Positions 1-9,241 are shown, counted from the first letter of the stretch. The stretch is DNA of 64,000 nucleotides from Leptolyngbya sp. FACHB-60 (GCF_014695775.1 NZ_JACJOX010000022.1:124001-188000), one strand, 5' to 3'. Notes: generated from the letters alone by a model not told the origin. A program made the numbers and translations.

Positions 1-1470
1 GACAACGGCTACGACGTGATGGACTACTACACTGTCGATCCTCGGCTGGGTTCGCTGGGCGATTTTGTTGAATTTGCCCGTCACGCCAAAGAGCGAGGCA
101 TTCGTATCCTGATCGATTTGGTGGTTAATCATACTTCTGACCAGCACCCCTGGTTTCAATCGGCAATTAAAGACAAAAACTCAAAGTATTTTGACTACTA
201 TTTTTGGTCAAAGCAAAAACCCAAAGATATTGAGGAAGGTATTGTTTTTCCAGGTTTGCAAAAGGCGACCTGGACCTACCAACCTGAGGTAGGTGCTTAC
301 TACGCCCATAGATTTTATAGTCACCAGGCCGACTTAAACATTACTAACCCTGAAGTCAGGGACGAAATCAAAAAGATGATGGGCTTTTGGCTGGAGTTAG
401 GAGTGTCTGGGTTTCGCATCGACGCCGCCCCTTTCTTAATCGAGCTAACGCAGGCCGACAACGTATTTGAAGAGGTCGAAGATCCCTTTATCTATATCAA
501 TGAACTGCGCGATTTTCTGTCATGGCGGCGAGGAGATGCCATTTTGCTGGCCGAGGCCAATGAGTCTTTAGAAAAGTTGCCTGAATATTTTGGCAATGGC
601 GATCGCATGCAGATGTTGTTCAACTTTTGGGGCAACCAACATCTAGTATTATCCCTCGCCCGCCAATCAGCAGCCCCTCTGGCCCAGGCGATGAAGGAAT
701 TACCTCCATCGCCGCCCGCTGGGCAATGGGCCAACTTTGTGCGCAACCACGATGAGCTGAGCTTAGATAAACTCTCCTCCGACGAGCAGGACGAAATTGC
801 GGCAGCCTTTGCCCCCGATCGCGAGACCATGTGGATCTTTGATCGCGGCATTCGTCGCCGGTTTGCGCCGCTGCTCGACGGCAATCTGCAACGGCTCAAG
901 CTCACCTACAGTCTGCTCTTCACCCTGCCCGGAACGCCCGTGGTTAACTACGGCGAAGAGCTGGGCATGGGCGACGATCTATCGCTAGACGAACGCAATC
1001 CCGCCCGCACCCCCATGCAGTGGTCCAAGGCACCCAACGGCGGGTTCTCTACAGCGCCTGCTGACCAGGTGATTTTGCCGGTGGTTTCTACCGGCGACTA
1101 CAGCTACAGGCAGCTAAACGTCACTACCCAGCAGCGCACTCCGAACTCACTGCTGAACTGGATGGAGCGGGCGATTCGCCTACGCAAGGAATGCCCAGAG
1201 TTTGGCTGGGGCCAATCGCAACTGTTAGACACTGGCCATGACAGCGTTTTTGCCCACCGCTGCGAGTGGCAGGGCAAGGCGGTGATCGCGGTGCACAACT
1301 TTAGTGAATCTGACTGCAAGGCCACGCTAATGCTGAAGGATGACGTGGGCAAATGCCTAATCGATCTATTTGAAGATCAGCCGGAAGATATGATCTCAGA
1401 TCCTGCCTACGATATTCACCTGACTGGGTATGGCTACCGCTGGTTTCAGGTGGGGCATGCGTCTGATTAA
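1..1470 (+). CDS. Trehalose synthase-like alpha-amylase family (GH13) enzyme, 5' end missing
   Basis: The frame is open from base 1, so the N-terminus lies outside the window; 489 codons are present. The usual GH13 residues are readable: the nucleophile Asp in GFRIDAA (codon at 421), the acid/base Glu in LLAEANE (codon at 553) and the transition-state Asp in RNHDE (codon at 751). A conserved GH13 stretch, VNYGEELGMGDD, and a C-terminal beta domain follow. The order and motifs resemble trehalose synthase (maltose alpha-D-glucosyltransferase), which interconverts maltose and trehalose, a compatible solute. Other GH13 activities such as sucrose hydrolase or plain amylase cannot be excluded without the N-terminus. 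It converges on the hybrid kinase gene downstream. Confidence 0.82.
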   Translation, partial: DNGYDVMDYYTVDPRLGSLGDFVEFARHAKERGIRILIDLVVNHTSDQHPWFQSAIKDKNSKYFDYYFWSKQKPKDIEEGIVFPGLQKATWTYQPEVGAYYAHRFYSHQADLNITNPEVRDEIKKMMGFWLELGVSGFRIDAAPFLIELTQADNVFEEVEDPFIYINELRDFLSWRRGDAILLAEANESLEKLPEYFGNGDRMQMLFNFWGNQHLVLSLARQSAAPLAQAMKELPPSPPAGQWANFVRNHDELSLDKLSSDEQDEIAAAFAPDRETMWIFDRGIRRRFAPLLDGNLQRLKLTYSLLFTLPGTPVVNYGEELGMGDDLSLDERNPARTPMQWSKAPNGGFSTAPADQVILPVVSTGDYSYRQLNVTTQQRTPNSLLNWMERAIRLRKECPEFGWGQSQLLDTGHDSVFAHRCEWQGKAVIAVHNFSESDCKATLMLKDDVGKCLIDLFEDQPEDMISDPAYDIHLTGYGYRWFQVGHASD

Positions 1471-1545
1471 AGAGCGCTTTTTTTCGAGCTTAGCTGGCGA
1501 TTGTTCAGCCTATAGATGTGCCCTACCCGATCGCATAAACCCAAG

Positions 1546-4500
1546 CTACGACACTAGCTGGGCGACGGCCCGAGCGATCGCATCGGGCTCGATGGGCTTA
1601 GACAGGTGCCGTTGAAAGCCGCTGTCTAACGCTTTTTGGGAGTCTTCTTCGCGCACATAGGCGGTAAGGGCGATCGCCGGTACCTGCCCCCCTTGTTCGG
1701 GCGGCAGGGCGCGAATTTGCCGAAGCAGCTCATAGCCATCCATACCGGGCATGCCAATGTCGCTGACCAAGACATGGGGTTGAAAGCTGGCCAGGGTGCT
1801 GAGCACCTCGGCGGCCGACTCAAGCCCGATCACCTCGGCTCCGTATTCGCCCAGCAGCAGCGTCAGCAGGGCTAGCCCATCGGGGTTGTCATCTACGGCA
1901 ATGACGCGCACGCCGGTTAGGTCAATCTGACTCGACAAAACGGGCAGTGCCCGGTGGCTGGGGCGATAGCTGAGTAGCGGCAAACTCACGGTAAACGTGG
2001 CCCCTTTGCCCTCGCCGGGGCTGTCGGCACTGATGGTGCCGCCGTGGGCTTCTGCTAGGTAGCGCACGATTGCCAGACCCAGACCCAGACCCCCAAATTG
2101 ACGGGTAATCGAGGCGTCCGCCTGACGAAAGGATTCAAAAATATGGGGTAGAAATTCTGGCCGAATCCCTTGGCCGGTGTCGATGACCTTGAGCTGGGCC
2201 CAGCGGTCTACCTGGGTCAGCTGAATCGTGATCTGGCCCTGTTCAGGGGTAAATTTGATGGCGTTAGTCAGCAGGTTCCAAACAATCTGCTGAATGCGAG
2301 CCCCATCGCCCTGAATCGGCCCAATGTCAGGCAAATCAGTCTGAATGCGAATGGCTTTGGCATCCGCTGCGGCCTGAACGGTTTCGATCGCCGCCTCAAT
2401 CACAAACGTTGGATCGACCGAGGCGGGTTCGATCTTGAGCTTGCCGCGCAAAATCTTGGCGATATCTAAGAGGTCGTCGATCAGCTGGGTCTGCAACTTG
2501 GCGTTGCGCTCGATGGTTTCGAGGGCGCGAGTGGTTTTCTCAGCATCGAGTTTTTTGGTTTGCAGCAGCTTGGCCCAGCCCAAGATTGGGTTGAGGGGCG
2601 ACCTCAGCTCGTGGGACAAAATTGCCAAAAACTCATCTTTAATGCGGTTGGCTCGCTCAGCGGCTTCGCGGGCGGCTTGCTCTTGGCGCAGCAGTTGTTC
2701 GCGAGCGACTTCGGCCTGCTTTTGCTGGGTAATGTCGAGGATGGTGCCGGTAAAGCGCAGGGGGGTGCCGTCACCATCAAAATAGGCCTGCCCCTTGGCC
2801 CGCACCCACCGTTCTACCCGATCTTGCAGGCCGATCACCCGATATTCCACATCGTAATTGCCGCCACTCTCCTGGTTGAACGCTGCCGCTATGATCTGTC
2901 GCAGACGATCGCGATCGTCGGGATGCAGCCCTTCGTAAAACCGCTCCATGCTGCTGTCGGCCTCGGGGGGAAGGCCAAAAATGGCTTTACAGCCCGCATC
3001 CCAGGTCAGCTGGTTGGTGCTGATGTTCAAGTCCCAGATGCCCATGTTGGCCGACTCGATCGCCATGCGCAGGCAGTCTTCGCTTTCTTGCAGGGCCATT
3101 GTGGCCTGCTGGCGTTCAGTGGCGATTTGAAGTCTTTCACTGATGTCAACGGCGGCACAGGTGACGCCGACAATGGCGTTTTGGTCGTCGTAAATGGGGT
3201 CGATGGTCAGGTCATAGTAGGCGACGTGCCCGTTGGCGACCACCTTGACCTCTTCGCGCAGGCTGACGCCAGTGGCGATCACCTGGCGCTTGAGGTAGGT
3301 GAGCTGGGCCGCAGTCTCGGGCGAGGCCAAATCTTCGTCGCGCTGGCCAATCACCTGGTCTTTAGTCAGATCGTGGGTGGGGTTGTAAACCCAGGTGTAG
3401 CGCAGGTCAAGGTCTTGGTTAAAGAGGCTAATCGGCGCGCTCTTGAGGGCAACATTGAGTCGTTCAGTGGTCTGTTGCAGGGTCAGCTGGGCCTGTTTGC
3501 GATCGGTAATGTCGATGTTGATGCCTGTCATAGTGAGCGGGACGCCCATAGCACTATAGAAAACCCTTCCCAAACTTAAGATCCAGCACACCGTGCCGTC
3601 GGGCCTCATCACCCGTAACTCGATGTTGTACTCGGCTTGCCCATAGACCGCATCGTGGAGCGCACGCTCGACCCGAGGCAAATCGTCGGGGTGAACCATG
3701 GCCATGACCGTCGCGTAGCAGTCATCACAATGCTCAGGATCGAGGCCAAAGAGGCGCTTTACATTATCAGAAAACTGCACCGCGTCGAGCTGAATATCCC
3801 AGTCCCAGCTGCCCATGCGGGCCGCTGCCATCGCCAGAATTAAGTGCTGCTGGTGGCGTTGCAGGGCAATTTCTGTCTCTTTAAACTCGGTGATGTCTCG
3901 CCAGGCGATAATGCCGCCCGTGATCGTGCCCTCCTGGTTGTAGATGGGGCCAGCGTTGCACAACAGCGTAATGCTCTGCCCAGCAGCGGTTTGCAGCCGC
4001 CATTCCTCATTGGTGACGACCTCACCCTGTTGAACTGCGCGAGTGAGGGGCAGGGCTTCAGGGGCGGCGGGGCTGCCATCGAGGGCAAAGACTTTCCAGG
4101 CTTCTGGATGGGCGGTGGCGGGCAGGCCCTCAAGTTCCTCTAGGGGGCGCCCGATCAACTGTTGCCCGTAGCGGCTGATTTGGCGAACGCGCACGTCGGG
4201 CGCATCGGCGATGGTGATGCCCTCAGGAATGTACGCCATCAAGGCATCGAGGGTGCGCTGGCTGGCTTCGGCCTCCTGATTTTTTTGCTCTAAGGCGATT
4301 TCGATGCGTTTGCGATCGCTAATGTCGGCCAGCGCACCGGGAAAGATCACGGCATTGCCTTCGCTGTCATATTCGGCCTGCCCACGCGCGATTACCCAGC
4401 GCTCCTCACCCTGGGGATTGCAGATGCGAAACTCGGCGGTGCAGCTCTCTCTGGTGGCGATCGCCTGGTCAATGGCTGCCGCCACCCGTGCCCTGTCGTC

Positions 4501-5880
4501 GGGGTGAATGATGGTGATAAATTTCTCCAGGCGGACCCCGGCAGCGACGCGCTCGGGGTCAAGGCCAAACAGCTGGGCAAAGCTGCGGTTAGCCACTACC
4601 CGATTCCTGCGAATACTCCAGCACCAGGTGTAGACCGACCCAGCAGACAGGGCCGATTCAAGCTGAATCAGGGCCTTTCGCAGCCGCAGTTCGGCCTGGT
4701 TGCGATCGCGCAGGGCTGCCTGCTGCTGGCTAATATCGACCGTAGAACCCACCACCCGCACCACCTGCCCCTGTGCGTCGCGCACCAGGCAACCCCGCTC
4801 CCAAACATCGACCCAGCGACCATCCTGGTGGCGAATCCGATAGCCTGACTCGTAGAGCTGGCTAGAGCTGGCGAAAAGTTCCTCGATACGGTGGCGCACG
4901 CGCGCGCGATCGTCAGGGTGAATGCGGTCTTCCCACCACCGCGATGTGGGCGGGGCCTCGTCGGCGGGCACCCCAATCAGATTGAACAATTGCTCAGAGC
5001 GGTAAACGCGATCTTCCCCCTCTAGTCTCACCTCGCTAACGTCAAACACCAGCCCATTCACCGCTTGAACTACTAGCTGAAGGCGCTCTTCTAGGTGCTT
5101 TTGGTCATCAATGTCGATCATGGTGCCAACCCAGCTCACGATCTGCCCATCGGGGTCGCGCGTCGGCACACCCCGATTCATCACCCAGCGATAAATGCCA
5201 TCGTGGCGGCGCAAGCGGTGCTCGACGGCAAAGGTCTGACCTGCGGCGATCGCCTCAGTCCACGTGACTAGGGTAGGGTCATATTCATGGGGATGCAGGC
5301 AGTTGCCCCCCGTCAACGACTCGGCGGCGCTGAGGCCGGTGTACTCATACCAGCGTTGATTCCAGTAGTTGATGGCCCCAGTGCGATCGGCCGTCCACAC
5401 GATCTGCGGCAGGGCGGCGGCTAGCGCTGCATAGGGTGGCTGGGAGGATGAGGGGGTGGGGCGATCGCTTAAGCTTTCGGGAGCAATTCGCGTAGCCTTT
5501 CCTCTGAATATCGCCGCCTCCAGCGCTAAACCCAGTGCCTCCGGGGTGAGCTGATCTCTCACCAAATAATCGGCGGCTCCAGCTTTGAGGATCGCCACGG
5601 CCGTCTTAAGATCATCCTCGCCTACAACAACTATAGGTAATGCTTCTCCCCCCAAGGGTCGCAGCTGCTTGAGCCGGTCTACGCCATCCCCATCTGAGAG
5701 GTGAAGATCGAGCAAAATGCCATCGACCTGTAGCAGCTGGTCTTGGCTAATCGGGCGATCGCATGGGGCTTCAACCACTCGGTAAGAGATAGTTGCCTCG
5801 TGCTGCAACATGGGCCTCAAGCGATCGGCCTGCCCAGGCGAGCTACTGACCAATAAAACTGTCCGCTCTGGGGATGTCAT
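1546..5880 (-). CDS. Hybrid sensor histidine kinase: degenerate receiver, about seven PAS domains, HisKA, HATPase, receiver
   Basis: This 1444-residue protein has no clear membrane segment, so it is probably cytoplasmic. Order: a receiver-like domain (about 7-120), about seven PAS/PAC units (roughly 150-265, 265-390, 395-525, 530-665, 665-795, 795-920, 925-1050), HisKA with the phospho-accepting His in SHELRSPL (His1090), HATPase_c (about 1185-1300; N box WNLLTNAIKF, G1 DTGQGI, G2 GGLGLGLA) and an intact C-terminal receiver (DD 1330-1331, Asp1374, Lys1428). The N-terminal receiver keeps Asp58 but has Ser in place of the acidic pair and Arg108 where Lys is expected. Likely role: phosphorelay integrating several small-molecule, redox or light cues. 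Ligands and output partner are unknown; no response regulator gene lies next to it. Confidence 0.93.
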   Translation of the reverse strand: MTSPERTVLLVSSSPGQADRLRPMLQHEATISYRVVEAPCDRPISQDQLLQVDGILLDLHLSDGDGVDRLKQLRPLGGEALPIVVVGEDDLKTAVAILKAGAADYLVRDQLTPEALGLALEAAIFRGKATRIAPESLSDRPTPSSSQPPYAALAAALPQIVWTADRTGAINYWNQRWYEYTGLSAAESLTGGNCLHPHEYDPTLVTWTEAIAAGQTFAVEHRLRRHDGIYRWVMNRGVPTRDPDGQIVSWVGTMIDIDDQKHLEERLQLVVQAVNGLVFDVSEVRLEGEDRVYRSEQLFNLIGVPADEAPPTSRWWEDRIHPDDRARVRHRIEELFASSSQLYESGYRIRHQDGRWVDVWERGCLVRDAQGQVVRVVGSTVDISQQQAALRDRNQAELRLRKALIQLESALSAGSVYTWCWSIRRNRVVANRSFAQLFGLDPERVAAGVRLEKFITIIHPDDRARVAAAIDQAIATRESCTAEFRICNPQGEERWVIARGQAEYDSEGNAVIFPGALADISDRKRIEIALEQKNQEAEASQRTLDALMAYIPEGITIADAPDVRVRQISRYGQQLIGRPLEELEGLPATAHPEAWKVFALDGSPAAPEALPLTRAVQQGEVVTNEEWRLQTAAGQSITLLCNAGPIYNQEGTITGGIIAWRDITEFKETEIALQRHQQHLILAMAAARMGSWDWDIQLDAVQFSDNVKRLFGLDPEHCDDCYATVMAMVHPDDLPRVERALHDAVYGQAEYNIELRVMRPDGTVCWILSLGRVFYSAMGVPLTMTGINIDITDRKQAQLTLQQTTERLNVALKSAPISLFNQDLDLRYTWVYNPTHDLTKDQVIGQRDEDLASPETAAQLTYLKRQVIATGVSLREEVKVVANGHVAYYDLTIDPIYDDQNAIVGVTCAAVDISERLQIATERQQATMALQESEDCLRMAIESANMGIWDLNISTNQLTWDAGCKAIFGLPPEADSSMERFYEGLHPDDRDRLRQIIAAAFNQESGGNYDVEYRVIGLQDRVERWVRAKGQAYFDGDGTPLRFTGTILDITQQKQAEVAREQLLRQEQAAREAAERANRIKDEFLAILSHELRSPLNPILGWAKLLQTKKLDAEKTTRALETIERNAKLQTQLIDDLLDIAKILRGKLKIEPASVDPTFVIEAAIETVQAAADAKAIRIQTDLPDIGPIQGDGARIQQIVWNLLTNAIKFTPEQGQITIQLTQVDRWAQLKVIDTGQGIRPEFLPHIFESFRQADASITRQFGGLGLGLAIVRYLAEAHGGTISADSPGEGKGATFTVSLPLLSYRPSHRALPVLSSQIDLTGVRVIAVDDNPDGLALLTLLLGEYGAEVIGLESAAEVLSTLASFQPHVLVSDIGMPGMDGYELLRQIRALPPEQGGQVPAIALTAYVREEDSQKALDSGFQRHLSKPIEPDAIARAVAQLVS

Positions 5881-6497
5881 GGCAAGACTGATAGTGCAAA
5901 CCTTGAGTTGGCCTCACTCTAGTGGGCGATCGCCCATAACAATCGCTGACTATCAGGCCAAGCACAGCCTTAAAAAAGCTGTAAACCTCAAAAGCAGGGC
6001 GAATCGGCGCAAATTGCTGAAGGAATCTTATATTGCCACTACGACGACAGGAATATATCTAAGGGAATAAATACTTAAGATAGTGCTAGGTATGACAGCG
6101 CTATCAAGGAAGCAGGTTATCGCTCCGTCTAAGCTCCACCGATGAGTGGTAGAACCTCTAACTACATCAAGCGACTTAGAATTCACGACTTAGCTGTGGC
6201 AAAAGAAAAATCAACTGGTTTTTAAGCTACCGCTTTAACCTATTTAACGTAATAGCCAACTAATAATTTGCTGTGCTCTTTGCGGGATACAACGGGCAGA
6301 ACTAGGCGCGATCGCACATCACAATCTTGCTAAAGGATGAGGTTAGCCAGATTGTGATCTGCTCCTAATGACAGTGCTGAGCTTTATGATAGCCGCGTTA
6401 ACATCTCTTCAGAATACCGCAGCTGTTTAGATCGGGCGATCGCAGCTAATCATGATAGGTCTTTGCCCTGCGGCAGCTGTAATCATTACTCATCATT
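5881..6497. other. Divergent intergenic region between the hybrid kinase and a small-protein gene
   Basis: A 617-base stretch without a convincing gene. It holds the upstream regions of the kinase (minus) and of the 96-residue protein (plus), several partial HIP1 sites (GCGATC) and one long imperfect hairpin described separately. A short open frame from 5810 overlaps the kinase start and has no family features. Confidence 0.6.
6318..6358. repeat. Long imperfect hairpin
   Basis: Arms ATCACAATCT (6318-6327) and AGATTGTGAT (6349-6358) are perfect reverse complements. After one mismatch, an inner GCTAA/TTAGC stem (6329-6333 and 6343-6347) continues the hairpin, giving about 15 pairs around a 9-base loop. 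No T-run follows on either strand, so it is not a typical intrinsic terminator. It lies 140 bases upstream of the next gene; it could be a leader structure or a protein-binding site. Confidence 0.6.
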
Positions 6498-6788
6498 ATG
6501 ACTGACAAAAATAACCATCCTAACCACGCTGGCAATCCTAAAGAGGCCGAACCAGGTCGTGGGGCTCCCGGCAATCAGTGGGCTGTACAAACGGCTCAGT
6601 CGACCGACGTCAACCCCGCCGACGAAGTAATTCCGTCCAATGTCGATGTAGAAAAAAATCGGCAGCAGATAGCAGACTACGCTGCCCAAGAAGAGGGAAC
6701 TCTGCCAACCTCCCACGGCTTTGTTATCGATGAATCTGGCAGGATTAATAACTTTGCCGTTGAGCCCCCTATGTACGTTGAAGAATAG
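6498..6788 (+). CDS. Small hydrophilic hypothetical protein (96 residues)
   Basis: I do not recognise a family. The protein is acidic, Asn/Pro/Glu-rich and probably partly disordered in its first half (DKNNHPNHAGNPKEAEPGRG), with no signal peptide or membrane segment. The second half (HGFVIDESGRINNFAVEP) looks more ordered. Codon use resembles the neighbours, and a DUF2267 protein starts 73 bases downstream on the same strand, so co-expression is possible. It may be a small stress-associated soluble protein, but that is only a guess. Confidence 0.6.
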   Translation: MTDKNNHPNHAGNPKEAEPGRGAPGNQWAVQTAQSTDVNPADEVIPSNVDVEKNRQQIADYAAQEEGTLPTSHGFVIDESGRINNFAVEPPMYVEE

Positions 6789-6850
6789 CGCTCCGTCTAC
6801 ATAGGTAGCAACACTACCAAATGGAATTTTACATTTAATAAAAAGGCACT

Positions 6851-6857
6851 AAGGAGG
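6851..6857 (+). promoter_or_regulatory. Strong ribosome binding site for the DUF2267 gene
   Basis: AAGGAGG sits four bases upstream of the ATG at 6862 and fixes that start. It is stronger than most sites in this window. Confidence 0.75.
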
Positions 6858-6861
6858 CGAC

Positions 6862-7737
6862 ATGCCAATTGCTATTCGAGATGATGTGGTGTTTATCATT
6901 CTCAACAAGGTTAACGAATTCAACCAAGAAAACCAACAGGGAGACATTGATTTTTCTTCCACTGACTTTACTGGTTTAGGGTTAACCGAGTCGGATCTAC
7001 TAGGGCATTTAGACTATCTGAATCAGAGGCAGTATATCAAAGCCGAATTTAGCGGTAATGCCTACGCCAACCAGGAAGATGTGCCTAGCGTAGTAGACTC
7101 AGACGAGGTGGGCTTTCGCGTGGCCAACACCTACGGTGCCGCAGACGGTCCTCTACCTCACCTGATTGAGTTTAAGCGAGCTACGTTGACTGAAAAGGGT
7201 CAGCGCATGCTAGAAGACATGGAGCAAAACCCTCCTAAAGATCTCGACAAAGGGCCAGCGGTGCCGTTGCTCAACGAGCACACGCCCTTCTTAGAAAAGG
7301 TCAAAGTTAAGGGTGGTCTGCCTGACATCTACGACGCTCGTGATATTACCGAAACAGTCTTTCGGGTTATGCGAGATGTGATGTCCACAGCTGAGGCTGA
7401 CCGCGTGGCGGATGAGCTGCACAATGACGTGCTGCCGACCGACGAAAAAGCTTTGCAGATGGAAGTGTCTGACCTTTGGAAAGACAGAAACCCCATTGTC
7501 GGTTTTTTGAGCCGCATTCGTCCGCCCCTCAAAGGGCCAGCACCGCTGGGCATCGACTCTAAACTCTTTTTGACGCGGGTGGATAACGAAGCGGGTGTGC
7601 CGAAGACGGTGAATGCGGAAATTGTGGTCTCCGCCGTGTTTTCAGCCACCAAAGATGAGCTTTCCCAGGAGCGCATTGAGGCAGTTGCCGAGTGGCTACC
7701 GGAAGGTAAAGTGCGCGAAATTTGGCAAGCAGCCTAG
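6862..7737 (+). CDS. DUF2267 domain protein with an N-terminal wHTH-like region
   Basis: The 291-residue protein has two parts. Residues 1-125 look like a small helical or winged-helix region ending in TLTEKGQRMLEDME, a pattern typical of winged-helix C-termini. Residues about 145-290 match DUF2267 (RVMRDVMSTAEADRVADEL, VSAVFSATKDELSQERIEAVAEWLPEGKVREIW). DUF2267 proteins are soluble and of unknown biochemical function, often found with stress-related genes. The DUF2267 part contains two related helical halves, as usual. The start is fixed by a strong AAGGAGG. A REP-like palindrome and a terminator follow. Confidence 0.85.
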   Translation: MPIAIRDDVVFIILNKVNEFNQENQQGDIDFSSTDFTGLGLTESDLLGHLDYLNQRQYIKAEFSGNAYANQEDVPSVVDSDEVGFRVANTYGAADGPLPHLIEFKRATLTEKGQRMLEDMEQNPPKDLDKGPAVPLLNEHTPFLEKVKVKGGLPDIYDARDITETVFRVMRDVMSTAEADRVADELHNDVLPTDEKALQMEVSDLWKDRNPIVGFLSRIRPPLKGPAPLGIDSKLFLTRVDNEAGVPKTVNAEIVVSAVFSATKDELSQERIEAVAEWLPEGKVREIWQAA

Positions 7738-7750
7738 CGCAATGCTCGTA

Positions 7751-7780
7751 AGGTGCGTTATCGCCCAGCGTGACGCACCA
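7751..7780. repeat. REP-like palindrome (GGTGCGTTA ... TGACGCACC)
   Basis: GGTGCGTTA (7752-7760) pairs with TGACGCACC (7771-7779), nine pairs with one G-T, around a ten-base loop. GGTGCGTTA/TAACGCACC palindromes are widespread dispersed repeats in cyanobacterial intergenic DNA. This looks like one diverged copy, 15 bases after the DUF2267 stop. Confidence 0.5.
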
Positions 7781-7868
7781 CTTGCGGTAAAACATCCCCT
7801 CAGTAGAGCGGTGCGCTGCGCTAAGGAATCGCTTGTCACAGTTAACCTGCTCAACATCGCTAGCGCTT

Positions 7869-7894
7869 ATGCCCCTATTGAGGGGCATTTTTTT
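7869..7894 (+). terminator. Intrinsic terminator
   Basis: ATGCCCCT-ATTG-AGGGGCAT forms a perfect 8-bp stem with a four-base loop (7869-7888) and runs directly into TTTTTT. It lies 130 bases downstream of the DUF2267 gene and most likely ends that transcript. Confidence 0.88.
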
Positions 7895-8163
7895 GCCCGT
7901 AGCAGGTGAAATCTGGGTTAGAAAGGCCAAAGACGCCAAAAATTCTAGCCTATCGAGCATTTTTTCACTTCTTGTTCTTTTCCTTCCGTTCTTTTGCCAT
8001 AAATTGCGGCTTAAGGCCGCCCCCGTCGCAGCCCTTCACGCACCCCCTGGTCATCCACTCGTTTGCTTGTTTGAGCCAATCCTGTAACCGATTCTGTAAC
8101 CGCGCTTTGCAGCTCCGAGGATCTGGCTATGGTAATGGAGCAAAGCAAAACAGTGTTGAGATT

Positions 8164-9027
8164 ATGGCTCCCTTACCTCGTCCGACTAAAACTCTAATTG
8201 CGCTGCTGGCGCTAGGTACGATCGCAATCCAAGGCATGGCAGCGGCCTGTATCGGCCCCACCTCAGGATCCGGTGAGCTTCTGGGGCAGAGTGACCCCCG
8301 CCCCATCCGGCCAGAGCCTCGTCCAGGAAACTGGGAAGAGGTGACGGTTGAAGACTTAGTTTCCCGACCGGTGAACCGCCGCATCTTGCGAACCGTTGCC
8401 GCCGAGGTCGGTCGCCCCATTTCTGACCTGCGCATTGCCGCCGCCGAAGCCACTACCTGGGATGGCTGCATGGGCATTTATAAACCCGATCAGTTCTGCA
8501 CCATGATTGCTATTTCGGGTCTGCGCCTCGTCGTTACCGATGGCGATCAAAGCTGGGTTTATCATGCCCGCCAAGATGGCCGAGAAATGGTGCAAAACCC
8601 TACGGCCATTAGCCGCAACGGTCTCATTCCCGATTTTATTCCCCCGGTGATGGGAGAGCCGGAAGCAGAACCCGAAGCGCACATCTTTCGCTCAGTCGAA
8701 TCGGGGAGCTTAACTGGTGCCCAATTTGAGACCATATTGCTAACCGACGGCCGACTTTTGCGGAAAGAGAACGGCAAGGTTGTGTCAGAACGGCAACTCT
8801 CGGCAGAGCAAGTAGCGGCCTTTGAACAGGTTTTAGAAAACCAGCGCTTCCCCAACCTCAATCGCCTGCGCTATATCACCGACGCGGCCTTTGCTGATTA
8901 CCCCACGGTGCAGCTATCGGCCATGCAGTACGAAACCACCTACATTGACCTGGCCATCGACGATGCTCCACCCGCGCTTCAAGCCGTAGTGCAAGCCTGG
9001 AGCGAGCTTACAGCCGAGGTTCAGTAA
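8164..9027 (+). CDS. Exported hypothetical protein (287 residues)
   Basis: The frame is open from 7906, but a signal peptide starts at the ATG at 8164: MAPLPRPTKT followed by LIALLALGTIAIQG and MAAAC, with Cys at about residue 29 as a possible but atypical lipidation site. The mature part has a first domain (residues 55-165) with NRRILRTVAAEVGRPISDLRIAAAEATTWDGCMG and YHARQDG, then a second domain (about 180-285) with LLTDGRLL and SAEQVAAFEQVL. I recognise no characterised family; similar two-part exported proteins occur in cyanobacteria. Likely periplasmic or membrane-anchored. Confidence 0.72.
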   Translation: MAPLPRPTKTLIALLALGTIAIQGMAAACIGPTSGSGELLGQSDPRPIRPEPRPGNWEEVTVEDLVSRPVNRRILRTVAAEVGRPISDLRIAAAEATTWDGCMGIYKPDQFCTMIAISGLRLVVTDGDQSWVYHARQDGREMVQNPTAISRNGLIPDFIPPVMGEPEAEPEAHIFRSVESGSLTGAQFETILLTDGRLLRKENGKVVSERQLSAEQVAAFEQVLENQRFPNLNRLRYITDAAFADYPTVQLSAMQYETTYIDLAIDDAPPALQAVVQAWSELTAEVQ

Positions 9028-9042
9028 ACACCGGAGCCAAGA

Positions 9043-9090
9043 TCAGCAATCCTTGAGGGCATAGCGTGCTGCATCCCTAAGGATTGCTGA
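9043..9090 (+). repeat. Hairpin downstream of the exported protein gene
   Basis: TCAGCAATCCTT (9043-9054) and AAGGATTGCTGA (9079-9090) form a perfect 12-bp stem. An inner AGGG/CCCT pair lengthens it. There is no T-run, so it may be an RNA-stabilising 3' hairpin rather than a classical terminator. Confidence 0.6.
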
Positions 9091-9241
9091 CAAAACACCG
9101 CACGCAACCAGGAGTCAGCGTCAATGCGATCGCTAACGCTCTACTCCTCAATTCAGTGGGATTAGAGCGCAGGCGATTAACCTAACCATTCGTTTTATGA
9201 TCGGGTGAGTTGGTCATTGAGTGGCTATCTGGGAGCGTGAC

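Larger units (their letters stand above)
7738..8163. other. Intergenic region with palindrome, terminator and upstream region of the next gene
   Basis: This 426-base gap holds the REP-like palindrome and the terminator given separately. The part from 7900 to 8163 is open in the frame of the following gene, but the reading is low-complexity and lacks protein character. The signal peptide of that gene begins at 8164, so I treat this part as upstream sequence. Confidence 0.55.

Noticed and set aside
2560..3579. Open frame of 339 codons opposite the hybrid kinase
   Set aside because: It lies antisense to PAS-coding sequence, is a by-product of GC-rich codon use and has no family motif.
5810..6070. 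86-codon plus-strand frame near the kinase start
   Set aside because: It overlaps the kinase start antisense, and has no recognisable motif.
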